A stretch of 64,000 bases of DNA from Simmondsia chinensis (lineage: Eukaryota; Streptophyta; Magnoliopsida; Caryophyllales; Simmondsiaceae): NCBI GenBank assembly GCA_018398585.1, contig JAGTTD010000006.1:6336501-6400500 (forward strand), written 5' to 3'. The translations under genes and the position numbers were made by a program. The stretch's first letter is position 1. Every line of letters begins with the position of its first letter. Below, piece after piece: positions 53,521 through 64,000 of the stretch. The notes under the pieces are model-generated. The model was given only the letters and a program-made list of their open reading frames with translations, was not told the origin of the DNA and did no database searches.

Positions 53521-56300
53521 CATCTGTCAACCCTCATTTACGCTGTGGGACCAAACTTGGAAACATCACACATCCTCGGATTATTCTTAAGAACTACTTA
53601 ATAGAGGAGAACATAAAAATAAACATACAACTTAAGATGAACTGCAGGTCTGCAATTGCTGAAGCCAGAATAAATCCAACAAACAACCAAAAGGCAACCT
53701 AAGATTCAAAAAGCTTGCCTCCATTGTGATGCTCCTGAACATCATCTAAAAGAAGGTTGACACAATACCAGTAGAATATCTACAAATGCGACACAGGTTT
53801 TCAAAGCCAAAGAGGAATCAATAGCTCATACACACAAACCACTATTCTGAAAAGCCCTCTATGGAACATAACACTGAGAACAGAGAAGAACTAGCCAGAC
53901 ACATACAATCTAAAGCTTTGAAAAGAGAGCTTTGTAATGATAAAAGCATATGCGAGAAGTCTAGTGTAAGAAAAACGACGTTTAGAAGTACAGAACAAAA
54001 TGCAAAAAAAGGAAGAACCGCCTTACTGAATGGAGTATATAGGTTAGTACGACTGTATCATAACAGAGTATTAAATTTTTGTACTGTTGTCAATTGAATA
54101 TCCCTAATAGTGTAATCTCTCAAAGCTTATGAACTTACAGTCAGTATTATCTATAAGCAGAACAATTAGTATTATGTGACAAGTCTAATGTAAGACAAAT
54201 GAAGATGGAAAGCACAAAACAAAATGCAAGAGGCAGAATCGGCATACGAAATTCGGGTAAAAAGGTCCACCAAAAGATGATAAAACTCTGCAGACCATAA
54301 TAGGATATCGATAAGTTAGTGGTGCATTGAAAATCATCAAATACAATGATCCGCCAAAGATCACCAACTAGCTGCTGGCATAATCTATGAGCAAAATAAT
54401 TAGGACACACGAGCTTCCCGAACTAGGAGCCCACAATCTTTCAAATATAGCCAACCTGCAGCTACTATCTTACTATAGGACCAGCAAACCAGTCGAATGT
54501 AGTAGGACACCAAGAATAAACTAAGACACAAATTTGAATTTGTAGAAGCCACACCCCACTGATAGTGATGCCCGATCATAAGAGAATGAGAAGAATGATC
54601 CGTACATTAAAAGCTCAAACAATTAATACGTGTAGCATAGCACAACACAATCTTCGTATAGCAATGAGGGGGATAGTCAAAAGAAAACGCTCTAAGCCCA
54701 GACATGTAAGAAGCACTGAAGGGAACATGAAGGGAGAGGAGGGAAATTGAAATCATATCAAGAGGAATGATCACAGCTTCCGGAAAGCAAATCTATACCA
54801 GCCTTATCAAACTCACCAAACATGCAAGCATCCCATTACACAACAATAAGCAGCAGAATTACAACCGAATTAAGATCAACCAATAAAACAACTCAGAAGA
54901 TGACAGGAAAGTAAAAGTGCAAGCAAGCAGCTAAATGGGCAGGTCACATATCAATTAACAGCCATGATACCACCAAAAGGCCCCTTGGTTGTTTCAAGCA
55001 AAAAGGAGACGATACACATTCAACCTATCCATAATGTCAAGAACACAGATTATTAAACTCAAACAAAAATAACATGGCAATGTCTACATAAAAGATGCAA
55101 ACATCATCCACAATGTCAAGAACAAAAGGAAGACGATACACTTTCAACCTATCCATAATGTCAAGAACACGGATCATTAAACTGAAACAAAAATAACATG
55201 GCAATGTCCATTTAAAAGATACAAACATCATCCAAAATGATAACACAGAAACAACACCCCTGACAGCACAAGGCTAAATTAGCAATCAAAATTCCTTGTC
55301 AGATAAGCCCTCATGAAGAGAAAACTTACAATATAATACACAAACCTCCACCGCAAAACCTATGCCCCAAATAGTAAATAACATTGGAGACAAACTGGCT
55401 AATGAGACCAGTTAATTGTATGAAATCATCAAGACTCTTAAGTGACCCAAAACTAGAGCTCGATTCAATCCAATTGAAGTAATTGAACAAATAATCAATT
55501 CCAAATGGCATATAACCCAAAAACGAACCGAAGGAGAGAAATCGAGGGAAAGGAGAAGAAATCAAAGAAGAAATACAAGAGAGAGATTTAACAAAGAAAT
55601 TTTAAACAATTGTCAATAATTTCAATGACATATCAGACTTAAACTCAAAAAACATCCAGCCCTAATCCCAAAACCAAACTAGAATCAAACAGAAACATCA
55701 TCTAACCCTAAACCCAAATTTCTAATTCTACACAGTAATATGTTACCCCTTAATCCATGACATAAATGGTAACCCCAAGCAACCCAAACCACCACCCGAA
55801 TTTTTGGATTCATGATTTTTAAAGCACCAATTGTTAATGTTACTAAGTTTTGTAACCAGGATTCTTATAATTTGTTGTATATAAAAGACCCTATTTAAAA
55901 ATTTCGCTCATGGCTCCAAAATATCAGGACCAGCCCCCTCTAAACCTGTTTACCAACTAAAACCTGCGACATAACGCAACCGTTATAAAAGAAAATCCAC
56001 AGAAAAGAACTCTCTTTTCCAAGTAAACAGAATGCAAGATCATACACATTGCTTACAACATCAATCTCCGAGCATCATATAAAAGGAATCCATAACCAAA
56101 ATAGCAATTCCAATCGACGAAAGGTCAAAAACCTAACCAGCATCAACCCTAATCAAGATGAATTTGGAATAGTAACATCTACGCAATCCAGAATCGTCGA
56201 TAAATCTACAACCTAAACCTAATCAATTGATCACAATTCACGAACAATCAAAAACACGCCAATTAAACCCTAAACAAGATCACGCGCAGATAGCAGAAGA
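53521..56300. other. No gene seen; more local duplications
   Basis: 55007-55106 and 55132-55231 are a 125-bp spaced direct duplication (GACGATACAC, CAACCTATCCATAATGTCAA, AAAAATAACATGGCAATGTC). 53935-54035 and 54178-54260 are a weaker pair. No coding frame recognised on either strand. Confidence 0.55.
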
Positions 56301-56423
56301 CATTACGAAAGAATTACGAGGCAATCGAATTGAAGAGCAGGGGATAGGTATTTATAATAGAAAAGAGGGGGGTGGGATGGACGGATGTGATGGAGCGATT
56401 ACGAGAGATCAACGGTAGAAAAG

Positions 56424-56425
<2 letters not shown>
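56200..56425 (-). promoter_or_regulatory. Promoter-like sequence with TATA box facing the duplicated region
   Basis: On the minus strand a TATA box (TATTATAAATACC, about 56349-56361) is followed about 30 bases on by TCTTCAATTCGATTGCC, then sequence typical of a plant 5' leader and first intron (TTAGGGTTTAATTGGCG, GATTAGGTTTAGG). The only nearby ATG (in GTAATGTCTTC) opens a frame of eight codons or so. It suggests a minus-strand transcript running into 41-56 kb, which has no recognisable protein. Confidence 0.45.

Positions 56426-56477
<52 letters not shown>
56424..56477. repeat. (AT)n and T-run
   Basis: About 26 bases of alternating AT followed by about 27 T. Confidence 0.95.
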
Positions 56478-56702
56478 GTTTTTTCAAGTCGGTGAACGAA
56501 AGAATATTATTTGTGAATTGGTGGTGTATCTTTTTCTTATTTGTCAATTAATAATGGGAGCATATTCATTAGGTGTATTATTATTTTCAAGGCTAAATTT
56601 GTCAGTTGCTCTTTCTAAATGGGTACAGGTAAGATTTTTTGATACGATTTCAAACAGATTATTGAAATTGTATACAAACTTTTATTGATTATTTTTGTTC
56701 TC

Positions 56703-57314
56703 AAAGGTGCGGGTGCTGTTGACCTACTGTGTTTTGTGCTTTACTGCTTATTGCTTCTTGTTTGTTGCTTGTTGCTTTATTGTTTATTGTTGCTTTATGG
56801 TCTCTCCGTGTTATTGTTTTTATGCTTTTCAGGTTGGGGTGCTTAGACATAGCCTCCCTTTAGGGGTGGCACACTGAAGAGGTAAGGTGCCATAACCCGA
56901 GGTGAATTTTGGATCATGACTAAGAAAAGTTAGAGTTTGGGGAGAAGAAAAATTAAGAAAGAAATGAGAATTAGAGAGAATAGAGGGAGAAGTAGAGAGA
57001 CTATAGAATAGAGAAAGAAAAGTATTGTTGTATTATTATTGAATGAGTTTACAAGTGTAAGATCAAGCTATTTATACTAGTTTAAGCCTAGGAGAATTGT
57101 CTAACAAATGTACTAACTACATCTACCAATACAAGAATATCCATAACTAACTAATAACAACCACAACTAAAAAATTACAACGCATGTCTAATTACAACTG
57201 TCTCACTTCTAAGCTACTTATTATTCAATTCATGATATAAGGCTGCGTACATCTCAACCCTAAAAGACCTTGTATTGGCAAGAGCTCCTAAGGCACTAGA
57301 TTTGTTGTTGTTAT
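56703..57314 (+). mobile_element. RTE LINE 3' end (or SINE) split by a solo LTR
   Basis: T/G-rich 3' UTR-like sequence, then the tail block (CAGGTTGGGGTGCTTAGACA, TAGCCTCCC), the insertion, then AAGGCTGCGTACATCTCAAC, GAGCTCCTAAGGCACTAG and a TTGTTGTTG end. Flanks ATTTTTGTTCTCAA (56691-56704) and ATTTTTTTCTCAA (57315-57327) look like a target duplication with one change. No RT is left. Confidence 0.75.
56888..57237 (-). mobile_element. Solo LTR, 350 bp
   Basis: Flanked by the 5-bp duplication TAAGG (56883-56887 and 57238-57242). Removing it restores the tail phrase GGTAAGGCTGCG. On the minus strand it ends in CA and starts TA where TG is expected. A TATA box (AGTATAAATAGC, near 57070) is followed by a CT-rich leader, so transcription orientation is minus. 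Confidence 0.85.
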
Positions 57315-57327
57315 ATTTTTTTCTCAA

Positions 57328-58486
57328 CGGAAATTCGTTTAAGAAAAAGAAATTGCAAAGGAAATTTAAAAGAGAAATACGAAAAGTATTTTTCATTTAT
57401 GAATATCAAGACTTAAATTTAATGCCTATTTATAATGATAACAAAGGTAAAGGAAAATCACTAATACTAATTTGATAACAACTATTATTACTAATTTGAT
57501 AACAACTATTACTAATATAATGGTCAATTCTTCAAATCCGAATAAGGGAGGGGCACGTATCATCTTGTAAGATTGTCCTCGTTTTCAGAGAAAACTCTAA
57601 GACATCATCATGAGTAAGAATAAGAGCTCTATGGGGGAAAAAAAATCTCAGACTCTAATATTGAAGCTCTTATAATCAGCATTATAGTCATCCAGTCTGC
57701 TAGTCTATTCGCCTCTCATGATCAACATGTTTGTTAATACTCACTAGTTGGTCCTTGTGCGATGCATGGAGAGTATTTACGTTTTAAAAGTTTTATGTCA
57801 TAATTTTTTATTTTCATCCAGTGCTAATATAATTAAGTAAATTAATATTATATATATAAATTTTTGTAAGGTTATTATACCATACATCATAATTTTTGAC
57901 AATGGTCGTTTATTGTGATCACTAATTTAATTCGCTTAATTTTATACTATAAATAAAAAGTAAACTCTATAGTAATCCCTTGAGATTGGATTTAACAATT
58001 TTGTAGTTTATAAACTTTGGTGCAATGATTTTTAGTCCAAAAATTATTTATATTTAATAAAATAGTTCAAATGACAATGTCGAATGGGATAAAACTTATA
58101 AGCATTTGTTGGTAAATCTATCATTCAAAAATGATTTCTATCATCTAGTACATGAACACTACTAACGAAGAAAGGTTGGATGAGAGAATTATGTACACTA
58201 TTTTATTAAATATATGTAACTTCTAGACTCAAATATATTTCATAAAACTTGTGGAATAAAAAATTAATACACCAAATCAATGCGTAATTTATCCTAAATA
58301 AATTTTTTTTTTTGAACATACCTAAATAAAATTATATTATTTAGTGAATTTTATATTTTTGATATTATATATCTATTTTGATTTAGTTAAACTTTGAAGT
58401 ATAGTGCACCAATAATTTGAAGTGTGATTCCGTTACTTATTTAAGTGAAAAATTTAAACAATAATGATATAATTTCATCCTAGTGT
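57328..58486. other. No gene seen
   Basis: AT-rich flank of the hAT element. ACTATTATTACTAATTTGATAACA-like short repeats occur near 57460-57520. Confidence 0.5.
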
Positions 58487-58494
58487 GTTATTTA

Positions 58495-58660
58495 TAGTGG
58501 TGGCCAACGGGCCGGGTCGGCCCTGAAACCGGCCCGGCCCGGCCCGGCCCGCATGGTACTGTAGCGGGCCGGGCCGGGCCTAGGCCCGAGGTCCCCCGGG
58601 CTGGGCCTCGGGCCTAATTTTTTCAGGGCCTGGGCCCGGAAAGAGCCGTTGGCTTTTTTA
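58495..58660. repeat. Left terminal and GC-rich subterminal repeats of the hAT element
   Basis: Begins TAGTGGTGGCCAACGGGCC. Contains about ten GGCCCGG or GGGCCGG motifs, the likely transposase-binding repeats, plus a GAGCCGTTGGCTTTTT stretch echoed in inverse at 58698-58712. Confidence 0.85.
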
Positions 58661-59023
58661 GAAGAAAAAAAAATATATATTTTTTTTTACAACAACAGAG
58701 CCAACGGCTCTTTTTTTACAAAAAAAAAAAAAAATTATATTTTTTTTTCTATAATTACTTAAACCTCCCCAACTCATTTTCTCACAAAATCTTCAATTCT
58801 CTCTTCTCTCTCTATACATTCATCATCTCCCATCTTCTCTAATTTGCTAATTGCAAAATTATGCTCTAAAGTTCGAATTTCGTAAAGTATTTGGCTGAAG
58901 TGTGAATTTCATTGTTTTCTCGTTTCGGTAATTTTAGTATCGTAATTTTTTTTGATTCTCATTTTTAGTTATGTAATTTGCATTACTACTTGCATTTTAT
59001 AAATAATAATCATTTATACTAAT

Positions 59024-61237
59024 ATGGCACACAACTCTTCATCATCTGGAGCCGGTCGTGCTAGTTCTAGCTCTTCTCGGCCACCCAGAATCCCTAAAAG
59101 GACTAGAATTGTCTTACTTGATACTGAAGAACGAGCTTTTATACAACCAGACCCAACACCCCAATACACTAATGATAGCATAGATTATAACTTTTCACAA
59201 CCACAAAATTATCATGAGTCAGGTAGTGGTAGGGTTGGAGACTCATAAACTGATGAGGAACCCACCCCCACCACCGATGCCCAGCCTGAAACTAGTACCT
59301 TGACTAGTAGGCGTACAACTAGTGGGGTATGGAAGCATTTTACCCTTAATAAGACAACTAATAAAGCAACATGTAAATTATGTGACCCACCTAAGAATTT
59401 TAGCCATCAACCCGGCAGTGGGACGGGCACACTAAATAGACATATACTTAGGTGCCACCCTGAGCAATTCCCGGAAAAGAGCCAATAACGTTTAGTACAG
59501 CAAGTGACCGGTGCACTTGCTAATTTTAGGTTCTCTCAGGAGAGCAACCGTAGGGGGCTAGCTAAATACGTAATTTTGAGTGAAAGGCCTTTTAGTACCG
59601 GCGAAAACCCACATTTCGTCGACCACCTCCAACGAAATGTGAACCCCGCAATTGTGAGGATTCCTCGGAACACCGTAAAGCGGGACGCTTTTACATTGCA
59701 CCACAATCTTAAAATTGGGATACATACACTTTTTGCGACAAACACGAGCATGTTCTCGTTGACGTCGGACATATGGACGTCCAAACCCGGCCAACCTTAT
59801 ATGTGCATAACGGCACACTGGACCGATGAATCCTTCATCATCCAGAAGAGAATAATTCATTTTGGGCTTTTAGATTGCCCCCATACTGCCGAGGTAATTA
59901 CGGGTGCGATTATGTCGGCAGTCCGCGATTGGGGCATAGAACAACGTATCTTCAGTATTACGTTTGACAATGCTTCCAATAACACTGCATCCGTAGCACA
60001 TTTAATTAGGAAAATGAGACCCATGTTAGGTGGGAAGGGTTTTCATATTCGTTGCATCTGTCACATTTTGCATTTAATAGTAATGGATGGTTTAGATCTT
60101 ATAGACGCATCCCTTGCCACCTTAAGATCTGTAATAATATCAATTAAAGCATCCGTCGCTAGGAAAAAAAGATTTAAAAATGTATGTAGGTTGCATAATA
60201 TAGAATATAAACAATTTAAATTAGACTCCAAAACTAGGTGGTCTTCTACTGTAGTAATGTTACAGCGCATTCTACCATACAAAGACGCTCTGATGGAATT
60301 TGCCCAGGAAAATCGTGTAGAATGGCGCGATTACAACCTGGACGGTATACATTGGGAGACAATAGATGAAATTTGTAAATTTTTTAGCATGTTTAAAGAC
60401 GCGACAACATTTTTTTCGGGTTGCTACTATCCGACCATGCCTCAAGCAATATCAACATTGCTTGATATTGTAAATTGGATGGCGGGTAATCAATCCAACC
60501 CCATTTTCGGATCGATTACTACAATGAAAGAAAAGTTTGCCAAATATTTTTCTGAACTACCTCTTACTTATTGCTTTGCAACTATTTTAGACCCTTGTTG
60601 TAAACGCGGAGGTTTCAACTTGTTTTGCCAACATTTTTTTAAATATTTGCATCCTAATCTTAATCTCGACACTTTCATTGCCGATGTCGATAATGACTTG
60701 CATAATTTATTTTCTGAGTATTCTCGTAAATTATCATTTAATAATCCTAGTACTACTGCAGTAGGATCTTCCACATCTAGTGGAAGTAGTTCACACATGT
60801 CATATTCGTGGAAGCTGTTGGAGCAATTTACGCCCGCAGTAGCCCCCACGTCATGTGACGAGCTAGATTATTACTTGCGGACACCGTTGGTCTATATTTT
60901 CGGGCCGCCGGCCAACCCGCATTTTGACCTTTTACAATGGTGGAACACAAACCAAACCCAATATCCCGTGCTTTCCACCATGGCACGTAATATACTAAGT
61001 TGTCCGGTGTCTTCAGTAGCATCGGAGTGTGCTTTTAATCTTGGTGGCAGGTTGCTTGGAACGAAGAGGGCAAAGCTATCGCCGTCGAGCTTGGAGATGT
61101 CCGTGTGCTTGAAGGATTGGCTGCTAGCTGAGGCAAGAGATCAACAGAGAATGAAGATGGATTCATCGAGCGATGAAGAAGACGACCACACAACTGATAC
61201 GTCAAATAATGGCGTAGAAACCCCCCGATATGACTGA
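59024..61237 (+). pseudogene. hAT transposase, one frame with two in-frame stops
   Basis: ATG at 59024; the frame continues for 738 codons to TGA at 61235-61237, interrupted only by TAA at 59246-59248 and TAA at 59486-59488. Domain order is as in plant Ac-like transposases: a Ser-rich N-terminus; a BED zinc finger (VWKHFTL, CKLC, LNRHILRCH, 59330-59460); the RNase H-like catalytic core (SLTSDIWTSKPGQPYM with first Asp, FSITFDNASNN with second Asp, a CICHILHLIV helix); and the C-terminal dimerisation region (DELDYYLRTPLV, DLLQWWNTNQTQYPVLSTMA, CPVSSVASECAFNLGGRLL). The second stop follows a Gln codon and both fit single-base changes. A spliced form skipping the stops cannot be excluded. Confidence 0.93.
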
Positions 61238-61594
61238 TATCAAGATTCAAGACTTTTGTATGTTAATTATTTACTTTCAAATATTTACGTCAAAAGATGA
61301 CCGTACACTCTATATGTCAAACTTTATATTTTTTGATAAATAAATTTGTATTTTTAAATATTAGGCCCCAACTTTGTATTTGTATTTGATACGTTATTTA
61401 TTTACTGATATTTTTTTGATAATTACTTGTTTTATATTGTATTTTATTTATTATATATTTTTAGTATTTTTTTTGAACATGTATACTTGGAAAGAAATAT
61501 ATTTGTATCTCATATTATTTATCAATGAATTACAATAATTTTAGTATAAAACGACTATGTATTTTTTAAATTTTTTTTTAATTTAGTTAAAAAG

Positions 61595-61726
61595 GCCGGG
61601 CCACTGTAGCGGGCCCGGGCCTGGTCCTGGGCCGGTCCCGGCCCTGGAGGCCCTCGGGCCCGGCCCGGCCAGGCCCAGTTCACTAGCGGGCCAAGCCCGG
61701 CCCGACCCGGCCCATGGCCACCACTA
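61595..61726. repeat. Right terminal and GC-rich subterminal repeats of the hAT element
   Basis: Mirror of the left end: ends CGGCCCATGGCCACCACTA, with clustered GGGCCCGG motifs and CACTGTAGCGGGCC shared with the left end in inverse orientation. Confidence 0.85.
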
Positions 61727-61734
61727 GTTATTTA

Positions 61735-62401
61735 AGAAACCTTGGCAAATATTTCTAATTTTTTTAGTTTTTCATATTTCTCTTATCGTGATTAATCTAC
61801 ATCAATCTAGTTCATTGTAGAGTCATTATTCTATAAAGATTTTTTTAACTATTTAATTTTTTTTTTTTTTTTGCTTTATTTGAAATTTTTTAATTTATTT
61901 TATTAATTCAAAGTAAGTGGGTTGGGTAACATTTTTTGTTAAAGGAATAGGTATTATAAGAATTTTTTCGTTATAATATTTATTTATCCTAGAATTGGGG
62001 AGACAAATTATGGGTAAAATTTAAAGAAAATCTTGGGATGAAGTGAGAGAAAGTAAAGAGAAAATATGAACTTCCCATACGATTATATAGGTTGTGAAAG
62101 AGAAATGGGGAGATAAATTATGGGTAAAATTTTGAAATAAATATGTAGAGAGATGATTTATAAATATAAGCACATGTGAAAATCATTCATCAAATAAGTC
62201 TTATTACACATTGAACATAAGAAATATACTATATTTATCTTGTCAATTCTTCTTTAAATGTCTAATTTTTGAAATAAGAGAAGAGAGAAAAAGAATGAGA
62301 AAGAAGAATTGGAGATGAGGTAAGAGAAAATAAAGAGGGAATATGAACTTTCCATATTATCGTGGAGGTTCTGGGAGGGAAATGGGTAGTTATTTTATGC
62401 A
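61735..62401. repeat. AT-rich flank with a diverged direct duplication
   Basis: 61999-62130 and 62275-62395 share AGAGAAAATA(A)AGAG, GGGAATATGAACTTTCCAT-like and GAGGTTCTGGGAGGGAAATG-like phrases. No coding signal. Confidence 0.55.
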
Positions 62402-62410
62402 TATATAATA

Positions 62411-62798
62411 GGAATATTTACATTTTACTACCCTGACTTTTTTGATAATTATAAAAAGAACCCTGACATTCTGGAATTATTAAAAAAGACCCTGAGATTT
62501 TATCGTATTAGTAAAAAGGACCATCTCCAGCAAATAAGGGAAAATGATTTCCCTTTCAAAACGGGGAAACCATGATTTTTGAGTGGCCCAAAAACCTTCA
62601 CGGTAATTATCATACAAATTGAGATCGAATCAAAATAAACCAGATGGCCTAAAAACCTTTCAAAATGACGTCAGATGGCCGAAGATGGTCCTTTTCATTA
62701 ATACGATAAAACCTTAGGGTCCTTTTTAATAATTCAAAAAAGTCAGGGTCTTTTTTATAATTACCAAAAAGGTCAGGGTAGTAAAATGTAAATAACCC
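62411..62798. mobile_element. Hairpin MITE with 9-bp target duplication (MULE-type)
   Basis: Flanked by TATATAATA (62402-62410 and 62799-62807). The arms are inverted repeats of about 120 bases (TATTTACATTTTACTACCCT at the left against the reverse complement at the right; further in, AAAAAGGACCATCT). A 9-bp duplication and long arms fit a Mutator-derived MITE. No ORF. Confidence 0.85.
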
Positions 62799-62998
62799 TA
62801 TATAATAAATAGTGGGTGGTTAAGATTATAAGTATAATTATATATAATGAGATTATTTAAAAAACCAAAAGTTTTGTTCTCTAACAATCTAGGATCAAGG
62901 ATAGGAAGAGATTTGGAGGGGGAGGGCAACTCCTCCTTAATATATTAGACAGACTAATTGGTTGTTTTTTCTGAAAAATATTTCTTTTCAAAAGAATT

Positions 62999-63410
62999 TT
63001 AAATTGTAATTATTTTTAAGGTTTTATTTTGTTTAATTTTATTTATTATGAAAGTTTGTACAAAAATTATATTTAATTCGGTTAAAAATTGATTTGAGAT
63101 TGAGGGTGTAAGATCAAGATAAAAGGGGAAAGTATTTATTTTATTACATAAATCATATTGAATTCGTTTAAGGTTGATTTGAGATTGAGCGTGTAAGATC
63201 AAGACAAAATGGAAAATATCGATTCTAATATATAAAGTTGTACATAAATTATATTTGATTCATAGCTGATTTCATAGGGAGGGTATGAGATCAAGATAAA
63301 ATGGGAAAAATATCGATTTTACTATACAAATTTGGACATAAATCATATTTGATTCGTTTAAGGTTAATTTTAAGATTGAGGGTTGTAAGTTCAAAATAAA
63401 AAAGATTTCC
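62999..63410. repeat. Minisatellite, about 92-bp unit, four copies
   Basis: Units begin near 63058, 63147, 63240 and 63334. Each has ACATAAATCATATTTGATTC, a GATTTGAGATTGAGGGTGTA block and AAGATCAAGATAAAATGGGA. The last unit is the most diverged. Confidence 0.88.
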
Positions 63411-63659
63411 CTCTTTTGTGAAGGCCAATCATGTTATTATTATCAAAGCGAAAATCATATTTTATTTGACAGGGGGAAATATTTTATTTAGGCTATTTTT
63501 ACTAACTATTTACAGAAGAAAATAACTATAACAAGCAGAAAAAATATGTTTAATCAAATAGAGACTACAATCATGTTATAGAAGAACCAATCTTTGCTTG
63601 GATATTAATAAAATACAACTGTTTTCTTGGATGAAAAGAGTTCAAAGGCGAAACTATTC

Positions 63660-64000
63660 ATTATAATAAAAAACATAAGCAAACAAAATAGTCAGAAGGA
63701 GAGGGCTAGATTACCGAGTCATGATTACAAAATCTCAAACAATACATCTTAGCCACTTCATGCGCTACTAAGTTTGCCGACCTAAAAAAAAAGAACCTAA
63801 CAAAATCTCAATATCCAAAATAATTGCGACAATACCTAACAAAATCTTAATATCCAAAATAATTGCGACAATCTTATAAGGTGGAATGGCATCTATAGAA
63901 AGCACACGAACCACTTCATGATAGTCAGACTCAAAAATCACAATTTGTAGCCGTTCCTGATGTAGGATAGAAGCGGGTTTCAGAATTGTTAAGTTCGTAA
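63660..64000 (-). pseudogene. RNase H-like (RVT_3 type) relic, runs off the right edge
   Basis: Minus strand reads LQIVIFESDYHEVVRVLSID, then PPYKIVAIILDIEIL, and after a short A/T-rich break RSANLVAHEVAKMYCL. It is the same family as 41079-41560 (catalytic-type ESD and the closing xRSANxxAHxxAK). A 39-bp direct duplication (63796-63834 and 63835-63873, CCTAACAAAATCTCAATATC...) disrupts it. Confidence 0.7.

Larger units (their letters stand above)
58495..61726 (+). mobile_element. Structurally complete hAT transposon (3232 bp)
   Basis: Perfect 8-bp target duplication GTTATTTA (58487-58494 and 61727-61734). Terminal inverted repeats TAGTGGTGGCCA...GGGCCGGG at both ends. Subterminal regions (58506-58640 and 61595-61715) are dense with GGGCCGGG/GGCCCGG motifs in an otherwise AT-rich element. 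It carries one transposase reading frame. The perfect duplication implies recent insertion. The copy is not autonomous as read, because the transposase has two in-frame stops. Confidence 0.95.

Noticed and set aside
55007..55231. Regular duplicated block considered as a CRISPR-like array
   Set aside because: Only two long direct copies and no short repeats with unique spacers; a eukaryotic nuclear locus.

Overview
This window is nuclear DNA from a flowering plant, most likely a woody eudicot with a repeat-rich genome. The evidence is an intron-rich plastid aminotransferase gene, Ty1/copia and Ty3/gypsy LTR retrotransposons primed from initiator tRNA-Met, RTE and L1 LINEs, RTE-tailed SINEs and several plant hAT and MULE families. 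The species cannot be fixed from the sequence alone. Only one confident host protein gene is present.

Layout: 1-4331 is most of a minus-strand copia element that runs off the left edge. 4660-10267 is an old minus-strand copia element with diverged LTRs, interrupted by an RTE LINE (5141-6017, 12-bp TSD). 10483-17278 is a three-deep nest: a gypsy element (TSD GATAG) holds a small non-autonomous LTR element (12125-16110, TSD CGAGT/CAAGT), whose 5' LTR holds a 2.3-kb solo LTR (TSD AATAG). 18014-20713 is a minus-strand RTE LINE (TSD TTAGGCACCAC). A second, older RTE LINE (22706-26180) is split by a 5'-truncated copia element. At 26545-26775 a 5S rRNA-derived sequence is fused to an RTE/SINE-type tail. 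28348-29590 is a MULE-like element that holds a hAT element, which in turn holds a second copy of the same MULE-like family.

29766-36515 is the host gene: ten coding exons for plastid aspartate/prephenate aminotransferase (PAT; 483 codons plus stop, all splice phases consistent). Its introns carry a MITE, an L1 3' fragment and a tRNA-derived SINE. Downstream are an L1 ORF1-like relic (37640-38500), another SINE copy (39781-39942) and an RNase H relic (41079-41560).

43.6-53.5 kb has no recognisable protein. It is built of diverged tandem duplications of about 2.4 kb plus minisatellites. A TATA-box promoter-like sequence facing it on the minus strand lies near 56.35 kb, so a long non-coding transcript is possible but unproven.

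58495-61726 is a structurally complete hAT transposon (perfect 8-bp TSD GTTATTTA, very GC-rich subterminal repeats). Its transposase frame is broken only by two in-frame stops. A 388-bp hairpin MITE with a perfect 9-bp TSD, a 92-bp minisatellite and a second RNase H relic close the window.
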